Source: Chitinophaga varians (GTDB lineage: Bacteria > Bacteroidota > Bacteroidia > Chitinophagales > Chitinophagaceae). Taken from it: DNA of 64,000 nt. The stretch spans positions 744,001-808,000 of the forward strand of contig NZ_JABAIA010000003.1 in NCBI RefSeq assembly GCF_012641275.1. The letters run 5' to 3'. Every line of letters begins with the position of its first letter. The stretch's first letter is position 1. The notes beneath the pieces are model-generated. The model was not told where the DNA came from and made no database searches. It saw only the letters and a list, made by a program, of their open reading frames with translations. Below, in pieces: positions 1-8,985 of the stretch. The translations under genes were made by a program, and so were the position numbers.

Positions 1-55
1 TTTACTTTGTACTAATCTTCTTATAACATCCATTTTTTAACTTGCCTTCAAAGTA

Positions 56-88
56 AAAAGCTGTTCCTGTTACGGAACAGCTTTTTTT
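56..88. terminator. Rho-independent terminator, probably bidirectional
   Basis: A perfect 12-bp stem (AAAAGCTGTTCC at 56-67 with GGAACAGCTTTT at 74-85) closes a 6-nt loop and continues into a T run. The A run on the left side makes it usable on both strands. It probably ends a gene that lies left of the window. The first 55 bases hold no recognisable gene. Confidence 0.8.
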
Positions 89-262
89 GTACCTTGTAAA
101 AAACATCGTTTCCTGCTGCTATGACCATTGCAAGAGATAAACAAGCTTATGCTGTGCTGACCTGTGTGTTGTTTTTAAACCTGCTGCTGGACCTGGGCGC
201 AGGCGTTAGTAAAGACAGGTCCATATCCTCATCTGACAGAAGAACGCCCCTAGATTGTATAT

Positions 263-751
263 ATGAACAAGTATTTGTTTGCCCTCTTAAGCTTCCTGAT
301 AGTAGCCCGCTGTGTATCAGCACAAACAATACCCGACACTAATTCCCCGGTTTGGGTAAAATTCGGCGTGATGTCCATGGGCGTACGTGCCACCTATAAA
401 ATCACTGCTCACGAACTGGTACGCTGCCGGCTGGACACCAACGGTCCTGGTATTGATTCCGCTGTAGTAAAGCAATCAACTGAACAATGGCAGCGAAGCC
501 GTTTTATCATCGATAGTATTCCTGAACTGTTATTAACCGCCGGCAATACGGCCAGCTGGGGATGTTTGTACTGTCATGACCAGCCCGCCGTGTTAGTAGA
601 ACTGGGATTTAATAACCGGCCCTCATTATACTACCAGATTGATTCAGATACGAGCGCGCTGCCGGTGCCTGTCCGGAAATACGTGTACGACGTGCTGCTA
701 CAGACCAGTCGTTTGTTGGCATCCCCGCTTTCTATCCGCAAAAAACTGTAG
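263..751 (+). CDS. Small secreted protein of unknown function
   Basis: This 162-residue product opens with a clear signal peptide (a Lys at position 3, a hydrophobic stretch of about 15 residues, then VSAQ as a likely cleavage site near residue 20), so the mature protein of about 140 residues should act outside the cytoplasm. I recognise no domain. A Cys-x-x-Cys pair (CLYC, around residue 97-100) followed by HDQP could bind metal or haem, but this is inference from a short motif. The start was chosen because it places the signal peptide at the N-terminus. The gene stands alone and converges with the GlxA-type regulator downstream. Confidence 0.6.
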   Translation: MNKYLFALLSFLIVARCVSAQTIPDTNSPVWVKFGVMSMGVRATYKITAHELVRCRLDTNGPGIDSAVVKQSTEQWQRSRFIIDSIPELLLTAGNTASWGCLYCHDQPAVLVELGFNNRPSLYYQIDSDTSALPVPVRKYVYDVLLQTSRLLASPLSIRKKL

Positions 752-772
752 CCGGTTTCCGCCGAAAGATTT

Positions 773-1750
773 TTAAGTGGCGGATTTGTGTGCATATTTA
801 TTTTTGTATTCCACAGGCGTCATGCCGGTGATACGCCGGAACACTTCCCGGAAGGTTTGCATGTCTGTATAACCGGTATAGACCATCACTTCCTGTATGG
901 ACCGTCTTCCGATTTCCAGCTGTGTTTTGGCGCCTTCAATCCTCACGTGTTGCACGTATTCCGCCACGGTATGACGAGTGGCTTTTTTGAAGCGCCTTTC
1001 AAACGTACGGCGGCTCATATTGAACCGAACGGCCAGTTCATCGACGGTGAACTTTTCCCGGTAGTGTTTTTCTATATGGGCCTGTGATGCTCTGATCACA
1101 TCATCGTCATGGTCTTTCAGGCCATGGAAGACAATGAAAGGGGATTGCACGTTTTTGTCCAAATCGACCGCGAAGTACTTCGCTGTATAAATGGCTGTTT
1201 CGCGGCCTGCATATTTTTCCACCAGATGCAGCAGCAGGTTCCAGTAAGCGTTACCGCCGCCGCTGGAGTACAGGCCTTGCTGGTCAGTGATCATCCTTTC
1301 ATCCACCACTTCAATGGCGGGATAGTAGTATTTCAGTTCATTGGCGCAATACCAGTGCGTGGTGCATTGCCTGCCTTTCAATAAACCGGAAAAAGCCAGC
1401 AGGAACACGCCAGATCCCAGGCTGGCCACTTCCGCGCCTTCCTTGTATTGGGAAGCCGCCCAGAGGATGTATTCCCTGTTGAGCATTACGGCGGTGCTCA
1501 TATCGCCGGTAAGCGCCGGAATAATGATCAGGTCCGCGTCGGTAACCGAATCCAGTAATACATCCGGGCGAACAGAGAAAGCGCCGCGTTCATATTGTAC
1601 TTCAGCCGTAAGTCCGGCCAGCTGTATCCCGAAGATGGCAGGCTTTCCTTTTTCTGTCAGGAACTCGTTGACCATATCAAACAAATGCCGGCAGTCGGCG
1701 ATAGACGCCACCAGCGCATTACGGACCGTAAGGATATATATGTTGACCAT
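773..1750 (-). CDS. GlxA-family transcriptional regulator (DJ-1/PfpI domain plus AraC helix-turn-helix)
   Basis: The 325-residue protein has an N-terminal DJ-1/PfpI-like amidotransferase fold (about residues 1-190, with LIIIPALTGDMS and the elbow region SLGSGVFLLAFSGLLKG) and a C-terminal AraC/XylS DNA-binding domain (about 215-320, with MSRRTFERRFKKAT and the closing MTPVEYKNKY). This architecture defines the GlxA/FtrA group, cytoplasmic regulators whose first domain is thought to sense a small molecule. The elbow position carries Gly-Ser-Gly rather than a clear nucleophilic Cys, so enzymatic activity is unlikely. The gene is transcribed leftward, divergent from the VOC gene at 1864; the regulated target is unknown. 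Confidence 0.85.
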   Translation of the reverse strand: MVNIYILTVRNALVASIADCRHLFDMVNEFLTEKGKPAIFGIQLAGLTAEVQYERGAFSVRPDVLLDSVTDADLIIIPALTGDMSTAVMLNREYILWAASQYKEGAEVASLGSGVFLLAFSGLLKGRQCTTHWYCANELKYYYPAIEVVDERMITDQQGLYSSGGGNAYWNLLLHLVEKYAGRETAIYTAKYFAVDLDKNVQSPFIVFHGLKDHDDDVIRASQAHIEKHYREKFTVDELAVRFNMSRRTFERRFKKATRHTVAEYVQHVRIEGAKTQLEIGRRSIQEVMVYTGYTDMQTFREVFRRITGMTPVEYKNKYAHKSAT

Positions 1751-1833
1751 GCCGCAAAGATAAGTACTGCAAATGACGCAAATGCCTGCCTAAGGTTGTC
1801 GTATTTGCCCTTTAGAGAGATGGTGTTTGGTTT

Positions 1834-1841
1834 TACCTTTG
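1834..1841 (+). promoter_or_regulatory. Candidate Bacteroidota promoter for the VOC gene
   Basis: TACCTTTG at 1834-1841 matches the TAnnTTTG -7 element, and TTTA at 1811-1814 stands 19 bases upstream where TTTG is expected. The predicted transcript starts about 20 bases before the ATG at 1864. Confidence 0.5.
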
Positions 1842-1863
1842 TGTATCATAAAAAGAAAACACC

Positions 1864-2295
1864 ATGCAGGCTATGACCACCTACTTTAATTTCATGGGCA
1901 ACACAGAAGAAGCCATGAACTTCTATAAAACGGTTTTAGGTGGTGAGATCACCTCACTTTCCCGTTTTAGCGATATGCCAGGCTCCGAAAAAATGCCGGC
2001 GAACGAACGCAATAAAATCATGCACATGAGCCTGACGACTAAAAGCGGTGCGGTGCTGATGGCCACGGATTTCCTGGAATCCATGGAACAGAAACTGGTG
2101 TTGGGCAACAATATACACCTGGTGATCAATACCGGTTCAGAACAGGAACTGGAGCAGTTGTTCGAGACCCTGTCTGCCGGTGGCAAAGTGGAAATGCCTG
2201 TTAACAAAACATTCTGGGGCGCTTATTTTGGCATGTGTGAAGACAAGTTTGGCATAAAATGGATGCTGAATTACAATTACCCGCAAAACAGTTAA
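1864..2295 (+). CDS. VOC-family protein, PhnB-like
   Basis: The 143-residue protein has the layout of the PhnB/3-demethylubiquinone-methyltransferase-like branch of the vicinal oxygen chelate superfamily: an opening TYFNFMGNTEEAMNFYKTVL, a middle IMHMSLTTKSGAVLMATD and a closing FWGAYFGMCEDKFGIKWML. Proteins of this type are small cytoplasmic dimers, and the true substrate is usually unknown. Translation could also start at the second Met (1873). The gene is a single-gene unit behind its own promoter and converges with the response regulator at 2329. Confidence 0.8.
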   Translation: MQAMTTYFNFMGNTEEAMNFYKTVLGGEITSLSRFSDMPGSEKMPANERNKIMHMSLTTKSGAVLMATDFLESMEQKLVLGNNIHLVINTGSEQELEQLFETLSAGGKVEMPVNKTFWGAYFGMCEDKFGIKWMLNYNYPQNS

Positions 2296-2328
2296 GTTAT
2301 TTCACCGGAAAAAGAGAATAGGGTGGCT

Positions 2329-2961
2329 TTATATAAGCCCCCATTCTCTGGCTCTGTTGAGCAGTGACACGGTATTATTGACTTTCAGTTTTTGCATCAG
2401 GCTGCGGCGATGGCTGTCGACGGTGACAGCACTGATGAAAATCTTTTCACCGATTTGTGGGGAGCTTAGTCCCTGTGCAAGCCATTGCAGCACTTCTTTT
2501 TCCCGGCGGGTAACGGGCGGCATTTCCGTGAGCGCGTCCGCGGCCAGTCCGGTCAGCACCTGTTGCACGCCTTCGCCGAAGTAAATACCACCGGAGGCCA
2601 CAATCTGGATAGCTTTTTCCAGTTCCTCCATGGGCGCGCTTTTCAGCACATAGCCGGAAGCTCCGTTGTTGAACATGCGCAGTATCACACTTCTTTCGCT
2701 GTAATTGCTTAAGCCCAGAATACGCAGGTCCGGCGTCGTTTTCCGGATAGTGCTGCAGAGGTCTACGCCGTTGCCGTCCGGCAGGTTTACGTCCAGCAGC
2801 AGTATGGATGCCGGCGTATGTTGTACCATCGCCATGGTTTCCGCTGCATTGGCGGCGGTGCCGGCAATACGGAAATCATTTTTGGTCCGCAGAAAAGAGC
2901 GCAGCCCTTCTGTAATAAGCGGATGGTCGTCTGCAATCAGGATATCGATCATGGTCTGCAT
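2329..2961 (-). CDS. NarL/LuxR-family response regulator
   Basis: This is a two-component DNA-binding response regulator of 210 residues. The receiver domain fills residues 6-125, with the acidic pocket ADDH (10-13), phospho-acceptor Asp57 in LLLDVNLPDG and the later KSAP lysine. The LuxR-type helix-turn-helix occupies about 145-205 (TRREKEVLQWLAQGLSSPQIGEK then ISAVTVDSHRRSLMQKL). It overlaps the 3' end of the histidine kinase gene at 2949 by 13 bases, so the two are translationally coupled and should form one signalling pair. An internal Met at 2952 is an alternative start. Confidence 0.93.
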   Translation of the reverse strand: MQTMIDILIADDHPLITEGLRSFLRTKNDFRIAGTAANAAETMAMVQHTPASILLLDVNLPDGNGVDLCSTIRKTTPDLRILGLSNYSERSVILRMFNNGASGYVLKSAPMEELEKAIQIVASGGIYFGEGVQQVLTGLAADALTEMPPVTRREKEVLQWLAQGLSSPQIGEKIFISAVTVDSHRRSLMQKLKVNNTVSLLNRAREWGLI

Positions 2962-4886
2962 TCTATATTGATCACTGTCCCGCCGTTTTTGCGGGAGATG
3001 ATCTCGGTTTTACCATTTAAATAATCCACGCGTGCCCGAACGTTCGTCAGTCCTGCGCCGGTATAGGCCGCAGCGGTGTCGAAGCCGGCACCGTTGTCTT
3101 CTACTGTGATCAGCAGCAGGCCTTCCTCCAAAGTGGCCTGGACCAGCATTTCGGTGGCGCAGGCATGCCGTACCACATTGGTGGCCAGTTCCTGGATAAT
3201 CCGGTATACCATCAGCCGGGTGGTATTATTGGAGAGCTGTTCCAGTCCATAGTGGTGGAACCGGACCTGTAAACCGGACTGCCGCACGGTGTCGAAGAAA
3301 TCTTTCAGTGCTTCTGTGAGGCCGTACCGTAACAGGGTTTCCGGCATCATATTCCTGGAAATCTGCCGCAGGTCGGCGATAGCTGTTTCCAGTCTGCGGG
3401 CGGAAGTAGCTACGGCTTCCGTGGAAGGGCGGTGGGTGATCTGGTCCAGCTGGATCTTTAAAGCGGTGAGCGTGCCGCCGAGGCCATCATGCAGGTCGCG
3501 CGCCAGCCGTAGTCTTTCCTGCTCTTGTCCTTCCAGCATGGAGGTATATGAGGTGATGCGCTGTTGCTGCCGCACCTGTTCCAGTTCCTGTCGTATGATT
3601 TTTCTTTTGTTGCGATAATAGAAAATAAAGAACAGTACGCCCAGTAACACCAGTCCGGCGAGGCTGCCCAGGAGCAGTTGGCGGTTGCGCGCCTGTTGCA
3701 GTGTTTTCTCCTGTGCTTCACCGGAAGCCTGCAGGGCCAGTATTTTCTTTTCCTGTTCCAGTGTCCGGTGCCGGATTTCCAGGTCATTGATACGGACGTC
3801 CATTTCCTGTTGCCGCAGGCTGTCTTTGAGCGGCTGGTATTGTTTATACAGGGCCAATGCCTGCAATGGGTGTCCCAGCTTGTCTTCCAGTTCGGCCATA
3901 TCTTTCAGGCCATTGAGCCGGAAGTAGGGGAGCTTGTCTTCCTCTCCCATATGCTGCAGCGTGGAAGCGGTGGCCAGCGCGGCTTTCCATTGATGTTGCG
4001 CCTTTTGTTGTAGTAACAGCGCGGTGTAATAATTGAACAGGTTGGGGCGGTCTCCGATTTTATCGATGACCGTGCGCGCCTGCGCGAGCAGGGTATCTGC
4101 TGTGCCGTAGTGTTGGGTGCGGCTGGCGTACATGGCGGCATAGATATAGTAGGTGCTCCATTGCCGCGAAGACGGAAGCTGATCGAGCAGTAACCGCGCT
4201 TTGTGCAGGTATGCCGGCATGGCGGCGATACTGTCCATCTTATACAACAACGTGGTCATATCGATATAAGAGCCGGCTGTATTCTCTTTTGCGCCACTTT
4301 GTTCCGCCATGGCGATGTTGCGCAGCATGTAACGGTAGCCTTGTTCATAGCGGCCGATGTTGATCATTTTGGAAGATATGTTGTGCAGGCATACTGCGAG
4401 CGCGGCAGAATCGTGCAGTGCTTCGAATTCCGGCACCAGGGATGTAAGCAACGCCAGCTCACGGTCGGCAAGTCCTTTCCGGCCCAGGGCCACTGACAGG
4501 TTGCCGGTGGTTTTAGCGCGTGTTCTGCGTGCGAGGGTAGTGGTATCGTTGTCCAGCAGTTGCCGGGCTTCTTCAAAAGAACGAATGGCATCGTCCAGGT
4601 GATTGGACCGCATCAGGACAGTTCCCTGCATGGCAATGGCTTTGGACTGGTAAAGGCGGCTGTTGCCCCGGCGGCTGGCAGTTACTGCTTCCCGTGCGTA
4701 CTGTAACGCACTGTCTGCTGCACCTGCCCGGGAACTGATGTCCGCCAGCTGAAGGAGGATGTTGGTGCGACCGGTATCGGTAGTGCTGTGGTGAAGTAAC
4801 TGCCGCAGACTGTCCGGCGCCTGCCGGCCAAGTGCCGGCCTGGTTAACCATAAAAGCAATATGACCGGGGCTAAATAGTTTTTCAT
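2949..4886 (-). CDS. TPR-containing sensor histidine kinase (HisKA_3 type)
   Basis: The start at 4886 places a signal peptide (MKNYLAPVILLLWLTRPALG) at the N-terminus; an upstream in-frame start at 4943 would bury it. The product of about 645 residues has a periplasmic array of TPR-like helices, one transmembrane segment (about LLLGSLAGLVLLGVLFFIFY), a coiled coil, then a HisKA_3 dimerisation/phospho-acceptor domain with the His in RLARDLHDGLGGTL and a HATPase domain with VEDNGAGFD. It should autophosphorylate in response to an envelope signal and pass phosphate to the overlapping NarL-type regulator downstream. The stimulus cannot be read from the sequence. Confidence 0.9.
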   Translation of the reverse strand: MKNYLAPVILLLWLTRPALGRQAPDSLRQLLHHSTTDTGRTNILLQLADISSRAGAADSALQYAREAVTASRRGNSRLYQSKAIAMQGTVLMRSNHLDDAIRSFEEARQLLDNDTTTLARRTRAKTTGNLSVALGRKGLADRELALLTSLVPEFEALHDSAALAVCLHNISSKMINIGRYEQGYRYMLRNIAMAEQSGAKENTAGSYIDMTTLLYKMDSIAAMPAYLHKARLLLDQLPSSRQWSTYYIYAAMYASRTQHYGTADTLLAQARTVIDKIGDRPNLFNYYTALLLQQKAQHQWKAALATASTLQHMGEEDKLPYFRLNGLKDMAELEDKLGHPLQALALYKQYQPLKDSLRQQEMDVRINDLEIRHRTLEQEKKILALQASGEAQEKTLQQARNRQLLLGSLAGLVLLGVLFFIFYYRNKRKIIRQELEQVRQQQRITSYTSMLEGQEQERLRLARDLHDGLGGTLTALKIQLDQITHRPSTEAVATSARRLETAIADLRQISRNMMPETLLRYGLTEALKDFFDTVRQSGLQVRFHHYGLEQLSNNTTRLMVYRIIQELATNVVRHACATEMLVQATLEEGLLLITVEDNGAGFDTAAAYTGAGLTNVRARVDYLNGKTEIISRKNGGTVINIECRP

Positions 4887-5063
4887 GGTCGGAGGATTGA
4901 GGGCAATAATACAAATATAGCGGGGAGGGTGGACATACGGCATAGAAATTCCGTAAAATCAGGGAGATGAAAATCCGTACATCCACGAATTGACCGGTGA
5001 TGGCTGGTAGCAGATATTTGTAACGCAGCTCCTTTTGGCTGTTAACCCTTCAATGTCACCCAT

Positions 5064-5972
5064 ATGAAAACGACCATTCTTTCATTGATCCTGCTGTGTT
5101 TCCTGGTTTTACCGATGGCCTGTTCAAAAGACAAAAACGGCGGTATTGCCGGAGGCGGGGGCCAGGGAATACTTTATTATGCCGCCTTTAAGGGGTTCAT
5201 GAAACTGGACCTGCGCAGCGGACAGCAGCAGCAGTTGATAGACATCGGCAGTATGTCGCACCAGGAGCGTTTTGATGTAAGTCGCGATGGCGCTGAAATA
5301 GTTGCTTATGAAGAAAGCCTGTCATCCGACCAGGTGCGCTTCACCATTTATAACAACAGCGGGCAGGTGGCGGCTTCCTTTCAGGTGAGGCAGTATGTCA
5401 ATGGCGTTCCGCGGATTTCTCCCGACAAAAGTAAAGTGGCTGTTATCTGGCAGCCGGCCAGCACTTACCCCCGCAAATTTGTGGCGGTGTTTACCCGTAG
5501 CGGGCAGCAGGTAGCTGGTTTTGAAGGGGCGTCAGATTATGCCTGGCTGCCGGATGGCCGGTTGGTGATGACGGCGTCCGGTGGTTTTTACCTGAGCAAT
5601 CCGCAGCTGACCAGTGCTTCCCGTATTGCAGACGTGAGCCGGTTCGCTGACGTGCCCGGGCAGCTGGATGTCAGTCCTGACGGGGCGTCGGTACTGTTTA
5701 CGAGTAACTATCATGTCTGGGTGATGAACCTTGACGGCAGTGGCATGCGGCAGCTGACCACCAGCGATGTAAAGGAGTGGTACCCTGCATGGTCTGCCGA
5801 TGGGAAAAAGATTTTCTTTACCCTGGACTGGAGTGGTAACTGTAAAGAGGTCCGGGTAATGGATGTGCCGGGGCAGACAGTCTCCATTGATCCGCATTCA
5901 GACGCGGTGGCGCCGCGGGTGCTGTCGGATAATAATCGTATATGCAGTGCCAGCCGGCCGATGGTGAGGTGA
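5064..5972 (+). CDS. TolB-like beta-propeller lipoprotein
   Basis: The 302-residue protein begins with a lipoprotein signal peptide ending in PMAC, so it should be lipid-anchored in the envelope. At least five PD40/WD40-like blades follow, marked by DVSRDGAEIVAYE, RISPDKSKVAVIW, WLPDGRLVMTAS, DVSPDGASVLFTS and PAWSADGKKIFFT. Such propellers resemble the C-terminal domain of TolB and usually mediate protein contacts. No enzymatic residues are seen. It is a single-gene unit between the divergent kinase operon and a terminator. Confidence 0.75.
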   Translation: MKTTILSLILLCFLVLPMACSKDKNGGIAGGGGQGILYYAAFKGFMKLDLRSGQQQQLIDIGSMSHQERFDVSRDGAEIVAYEESLSSDQVRFTIYNNSGQVAASFQVRQYVNGVPRISPDKSKVAVIWQPASTYPRKFVAVFTRSGQQVAGFEGASDYAWLPDGRLVMTASGGFYLSNPQLTSASRIADVSRFADVPGQLDVSPDGASVLFTSNYHVWVMNLDGSGMRQLTTSDVKEWYPAWSADGKKIFFTLDWSGNCKEVRVMDVPGQTVSIDPHSDAVAPRVLSDNNRICSASRPMVR

Positions 5973-5973
5973 T

Positions 5974-6116
5974 CATTTGTTTGGATAAGAGGGAGGCAGG
6001 CCGGCGCTGAGAAGTTGCCGGCCTGTCCTTATTTTATCCAGGAGTTTGCTTAGCTGTATAACTTCCTGATCGTTCAGGGCAGTGTGTACCTGGTCCGGTT
6101 TGCAGGAGGCGGTCCG
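5974..6116 (-). pseudogene. Possible remnant of the 3' end of a MarR-type regulator gene
   Basis: On the minus strand an open stretch with no start codon reads LNDQEVIQLSKLLDKIR, which resembles the closing helix of MarR-family regulators. It is followed by about 17 further codons that run through the hairpin at 5997-6025 before the stop. A stop codon at 6117-6119 closes the frame upstream, so no intact gene exists. A MarR remnant near an MFS efflux gene is plausible, but the match is short. Confidence 0.25.
5997..6032 (+). terminator. Terminator of the beta-propeller lipoprotein gene
   Basis: CAGGCCGGC (5997-6005) pairs perfectly with GCCGGCCTG (6017-6025) across an 11-nt loop and is followed by TCCTTATTTTAT. 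It lies 25 bases after the stop codon at 5972. Confidence 0.65.
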
Positions 6117-6207
6117 TCAGACTGGCGCCAATGCAGCAGCTGGCATCGGTTTTACCGGTGAAATGATGGTTTTTACCGATGGTCGTATGTATTTCAGCCG
6201 GAAAATG

Positions 6208-6239
6208 TTTCGGATATAATTTAATCGGATGTACCTTTG
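6208..6239 (+). promoter_or_regulatory. Candidate promoter inside the 5973-6488 gap
   Basis: TACCTTTG at 6232-6239 fits TAnnTTTG, with TTTC at 6208-6211 separated by 20 bases. It could drive the MFS gene at 6489 with a leader of about 240 bases, or the short open frame at 6300. Apart from the terminator and possible remnant to its left, the gap holds nothing else I can name. Confidence 0.35.
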
Positions 6240-6299
6240 GAAGCCTGATAAAATAATGAAACCATGATCTACGAATAATACCAAAGCCAACGGAAAGAG

Positions 6300-6386
6300 A
6301 TGAACCATGTAGTCTTTTCCGCGTTAGTAAAGTATCTGCAGGAATACCGGCAGGAAAAATATGTATCGTTGTTACCGCGCCTGTGA
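6300..6386 (+). CDS. Possible 28-codon leader ORF upstream of the MFS gene
   Basis: An ATG at 6300 preceded by a purine-rich GGAAAGAG opens 28 codons (MNHVVFSALVKYLQEYRQEK then YVSLLPRL) and ends at TGA, about 100 bases before the efflux gene. It lies downstream of a promoter-like element. It could be a regulatory leader peptide or chance; no homologue is recognised. Confidence 0.2.
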   Translation: MNHVVFSALVKYLQEYRQEKYVSLLPRL

Positions 6387-6488
6387 TGACCCTGGAATAA
6401 GGGAAGCATTATTCTCTTTTCCGGCCTGCAACGTATTTTTTGTTCCCCTTTTTTTGAAACAACATCTGTTTATTTGCAATTCACTACT

Positions 6489-7772
6489 ATGCATACCACT
6501 TCCAAAAAAGCTGCTATCAGCTTTATTTTTATCACGTTGTTGATCGATGTGATGGGTTGGGGACTGATCATTCCGGTTATGGCTGATCTGATTGCCCAGC
6601 TGAAACACATTCCGGTCAACGAAGCCAGCACCTACGGCGCACTGTTGTTATCTGTTTTTGCCATCACGCAGTTTTTATTTGCACCGGTAGTAGGCAACCT
6701 GAGCGACCGTTATGGTCGTCGTCCGGTACTGCTGCTGTCCCTGTTGGGTTTCGGTATTGACTACATCATTCTGGCTCTGGCGCCCCATTACTGGTGGCTG
6801 TTCATAGGCCGGGTGATAGCTGGTATTACCGGCGCCAGTTTTACCACCGCTACGGCCTATATCGCGGACATCAGCACCGATGAAACTTCCAAAGCCAAAA
6901 ACTTCGGGCTTATTGGAGCCGCCTTCGGCCTGGGCTTTGTACTTGGCCCCGCACTGGGTGCCCTGCTGGCCACCTGGGGCATCCGGGCACCGTTCTATGC
7001 GGCAGCTGTGCTTTGTCTGCTCAACTGCCTCTACGGTTATTTCCTGCTCCCCGAATCGCTGAGTAAAGAAAACCGCCGGCCGTTTGAGTGGAAGCGGGCC
7101 AATCCTTTCGGCTCCCTGAAGTTCCTGACCCGTCACCCGGAAATCGGCGGACTGGCATTCAGCTTCTTCCTGATTTACCTGGGCAGCCAGTCAGTACAGG
7201 GCAACTGGAATTTCTTCACCATCTACCGTTTTAACTGGAGCGAGAAAATGGTGGGCATCTCCCTGGCCGTGGTAGGCGTACTGGTGGGTGCCGTCCAGGC
7301 AGGGCTCACCAGGGTCATCAACCCTAAAATCGGAAACGAAAAAAGCATCTACCTCGGTCTCTCCCTATACGCCCTCGGTTTATTGCTTTTCGCATTCGCC
7401 ACACAGGGATGGATGATGTTTGCCTTCCTGATCCCTTACTGCCTCGGCGGTATCTGCGGACCATCACTGCAGTCGGTGATTTCCGGCCATGTGCCGCCCA
7501 ATCAGCAGGGTGAGCTGCAGGGCGCGCTGACCAGCCTTATGAGCCTCACCACTGTGGTAGGCCCGCTGATCATGAACAGCACCTTTGCCTATTTCACCTC
7601 CACCCGGGCGCCATTTTATTTCCCCGGCATGCACTTCCTGATCGGTGCCGTATGCATGATGCTCAGCGTCATCATCACTTACAAAGTGCTGACACGCGAG
7701 AAGAAAGAGAACCCCGAACTGGCCAGTGTCATCAAAGGTTCTGCTCCGGTAGGGGAAACGCCAATGCATTGA
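6489..7772 (+). CDS. MFS efflux transporter, TetA/TCR type
   Basis: The 427-residue protein is a 12-helix major facilitator drug:proton antiporter. The first helix carries ITLLIDVMGWGLIIPVM, typical of the Tet/TCR group, and motif A is intact as GNLSDRYGRRPV (residues 69-80) in the loop between helices 2 and 3. Motif C-like glycine and proline residues follow in GLGFVLGPALGALLATWG. The start at 6489 (MHTTSKK) was preferred over an upstream TTG at 6474. Family members in Bacteroidota are often annotated as tetracycline resistance pumps, but the substrate cannot be told from sequence. It is a single-gene unit closed by a strong terminator. Confidence 0.88.
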   Translation: MHTTSKKAAISFIFITLLIDVMGWGLIIPVMADLIAQLKHIPVNEASTYGALLLSVFAITQFLFAPVVGNLSDRYGRRPVLLLSLLGFGIDYIILALAPHYWWLFIGRVIAGITGASFTTATAYIADISTDETSKAKNFGLIGAAFGLGFVLGPALGALLATWGIRAPFYAAAVLCLLNCLYGYFLLPESLSKENRRPFEWKRANPFGSLKFLTRHPEIGGLAFSFFLIYLGSQSVQGNWNFFTIYRFNWSEKMVGISLAVVGVLVGAVQAGLTRVINPKIGNEKSIYLGLSLYALGLLLFAFATQGWMMFAFLIPYCLGGICGPSLQSVISGHVPPNQQGELQGALTSLMSLTTVVGPLIMNSTFAYFTSTRAPFYFPGMHFLIGAVCMMLSVIITYKVLTREKKENPELASVIKGSAPVGETPMH

Positions 7773-7796
7773 TATCATAATGATTATTCGTCTGAT

Positions 7797-7831
7797 AAGC
7801 CGTTTCCTCACAGGGAAACGGCTTTTTATTT
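7797..7831 (+). terminator. Terminator of the MFS gene
   Basis: AAGCCGTTTCC (7797-7807) pairs with GGAAACGGCTT (7814-7824) over a 6-nt loop and is followed by a T-rich run. It begins 24 bases after the stop codon. Confidence 0.85.
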
Positions 7832-7903
7832 TTAAGAAAAGTGGCTGTACTGTTAAAACCTTAAAAGTTATTGTACTTTCGTAGACAGAAAGATTTATAT
7901 ATA

Positions 7904-8983
7904 ATGAAACCGTTGTTACAGAACCACCCTCGTGAGTTTAATTTCCCTGTCAAGGCCAAGTGGAGAAACTTTGAACAATTCAAAACACAACAGCCTCTCC
8001 TGTATGCTTTTGCCATCCTGCTGTTCTCCTTTGCCGCGCTCGATTTCTTTTTCGTGGTCCTTTTGATACAGAAGCTGATCAAAGAACCGGCGCCCCTCAC
8101 CGGTCCGCAATGGATAGCGGTCATCGCTTTTGTTGCATTGACCAGCCTTTTCCTGGTAATAGCCTGGTACATGTGCCACCTGCCCGTAAGGGAACAACAA
8201 CGCTACTATAAAGCTACCGGCGCCACCTGGCTGAGTGAAGATAAAAGACAGGCGCTGCGGCTGGAGCTCGTCGATATTTACCGCGGCGGCTACTGGAGCG
8301 AAACGCTGGAATACTATCCGCTGGCGGCGTTACAGGGACCGGAAAAATACCATACTTTCCGGCCGGCTGATGCCAACCTCTATAAAAAAGACCTCGACCA
8401 GAGCTGGGGCATCCTTACAACGGAAAACTACCGGAAAGTGGCCCAACAACTGCTGACGACCGGATATCATGCGGAGTCTTTTACCATGACGATGTCGTTG
8501 CGGAATACTGATAATGAAGTGAGTAAACGGTTGGCAGCGCTGACCAATCTGCCGGAGTCCTATATCCTGTCCTGCCTCGAGCACCGGTCCAACGGCCGCC
8601 CGCCTAAACTGATCTGGGGCTACGAATGCTGGCGGCTCATCGTGATCTCCCGGGACGCCTATATGGCCGGGCACATTACGGCAGAAGAAGCCTGGAAAAA
8701 TATCCTGCAGGCAGCCGACTATGTGTATGAGTTATTCGACAACTTTGAAGATTTCAATAATAACTACCGCCTCGGGAACGCTTTCTGGAGCAATGCCTAT
8801 GAAGTGTCCAACCAAAGGACCGTCGCCTACGAAAACTTCCGGGAAAAATGTGACTGGCCCATGAAACAACTGCCATGGCCTGCGCCCAAAGGTGTAACGC
8901 TTCCTGCCGCTATGGCTACCGGTTATGCAACTGAACTGGCCATCGCTAAAAGCATGCAGCAGCAACCAGGAGGACTGAATTGA
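7904..8983 (+). CDS. DUF1266-domain protein with two N-terminal membrane helices
   Basis: The 359-residue product starts at ATG 7904; a TTG at 7871 lies inside the probable promoter (TACTTTCG at 7873-7880). Two hydrophobic segments near residues 28-52 and 64-84 anchor it in the inner membrane. The C-terminal half (about 190-310) fits DUF1266, with WGYECWRLIVISRDAYMAG followed by ITAEEAWKNILQAADYVYEL and a closing DFNNNYRLGNAFW. The function of DUF1266 is unknown; its proteins sometimes occur near secretion-system genes, but nothing like that is here. It converges with the unknown gene at 8986 with a two-base gap. Confidence 0.7.
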   Translation: MKPLLQNHPREFNFPVKAKWRNFEQFKTQQPLLYAFAILLFSFAALDFFFVVLLIQKLIKEPAPLTGPQWIAVIAFVALTSLFLVIAWYMCHLPVREQQRYYKATGATWLSEDKRQALRLELVDIYRGGYWSETLEYYPLAALQGPEKYHTFRPADANLYKKDLDQSWGILTTENYRKVAQQLLTTGYHAESFTMTMSLRNTDNEVSKRLAALTNLPESYILSCLEHRSNGRPPKLIWGYECWRLIVISRDAYMAGHITAEEAWKNILQAADYVYELFDNFEDFNNNYRLGNAFWSNAYEVSNQRTVAYENFREKCDWPMKQLPWPAPKGVTLPAAMATGYATELAIAKSMQQQPGGLN

Positions 8984-8985
8984 TC

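Noticed and set aside
121..342. A 73-codon plus-strand frame near the left edge
   Set aside because: It overlaps the start of the secreted-protein gene in another frame, lacks a family match and has no recognisable ribosome-binding context.
6489..7772. Naming the MFS pump tetA
   Set aside because: The sequence shows the Tet/TCR family pattern only; substrate and resistance cannot be inferred from it.
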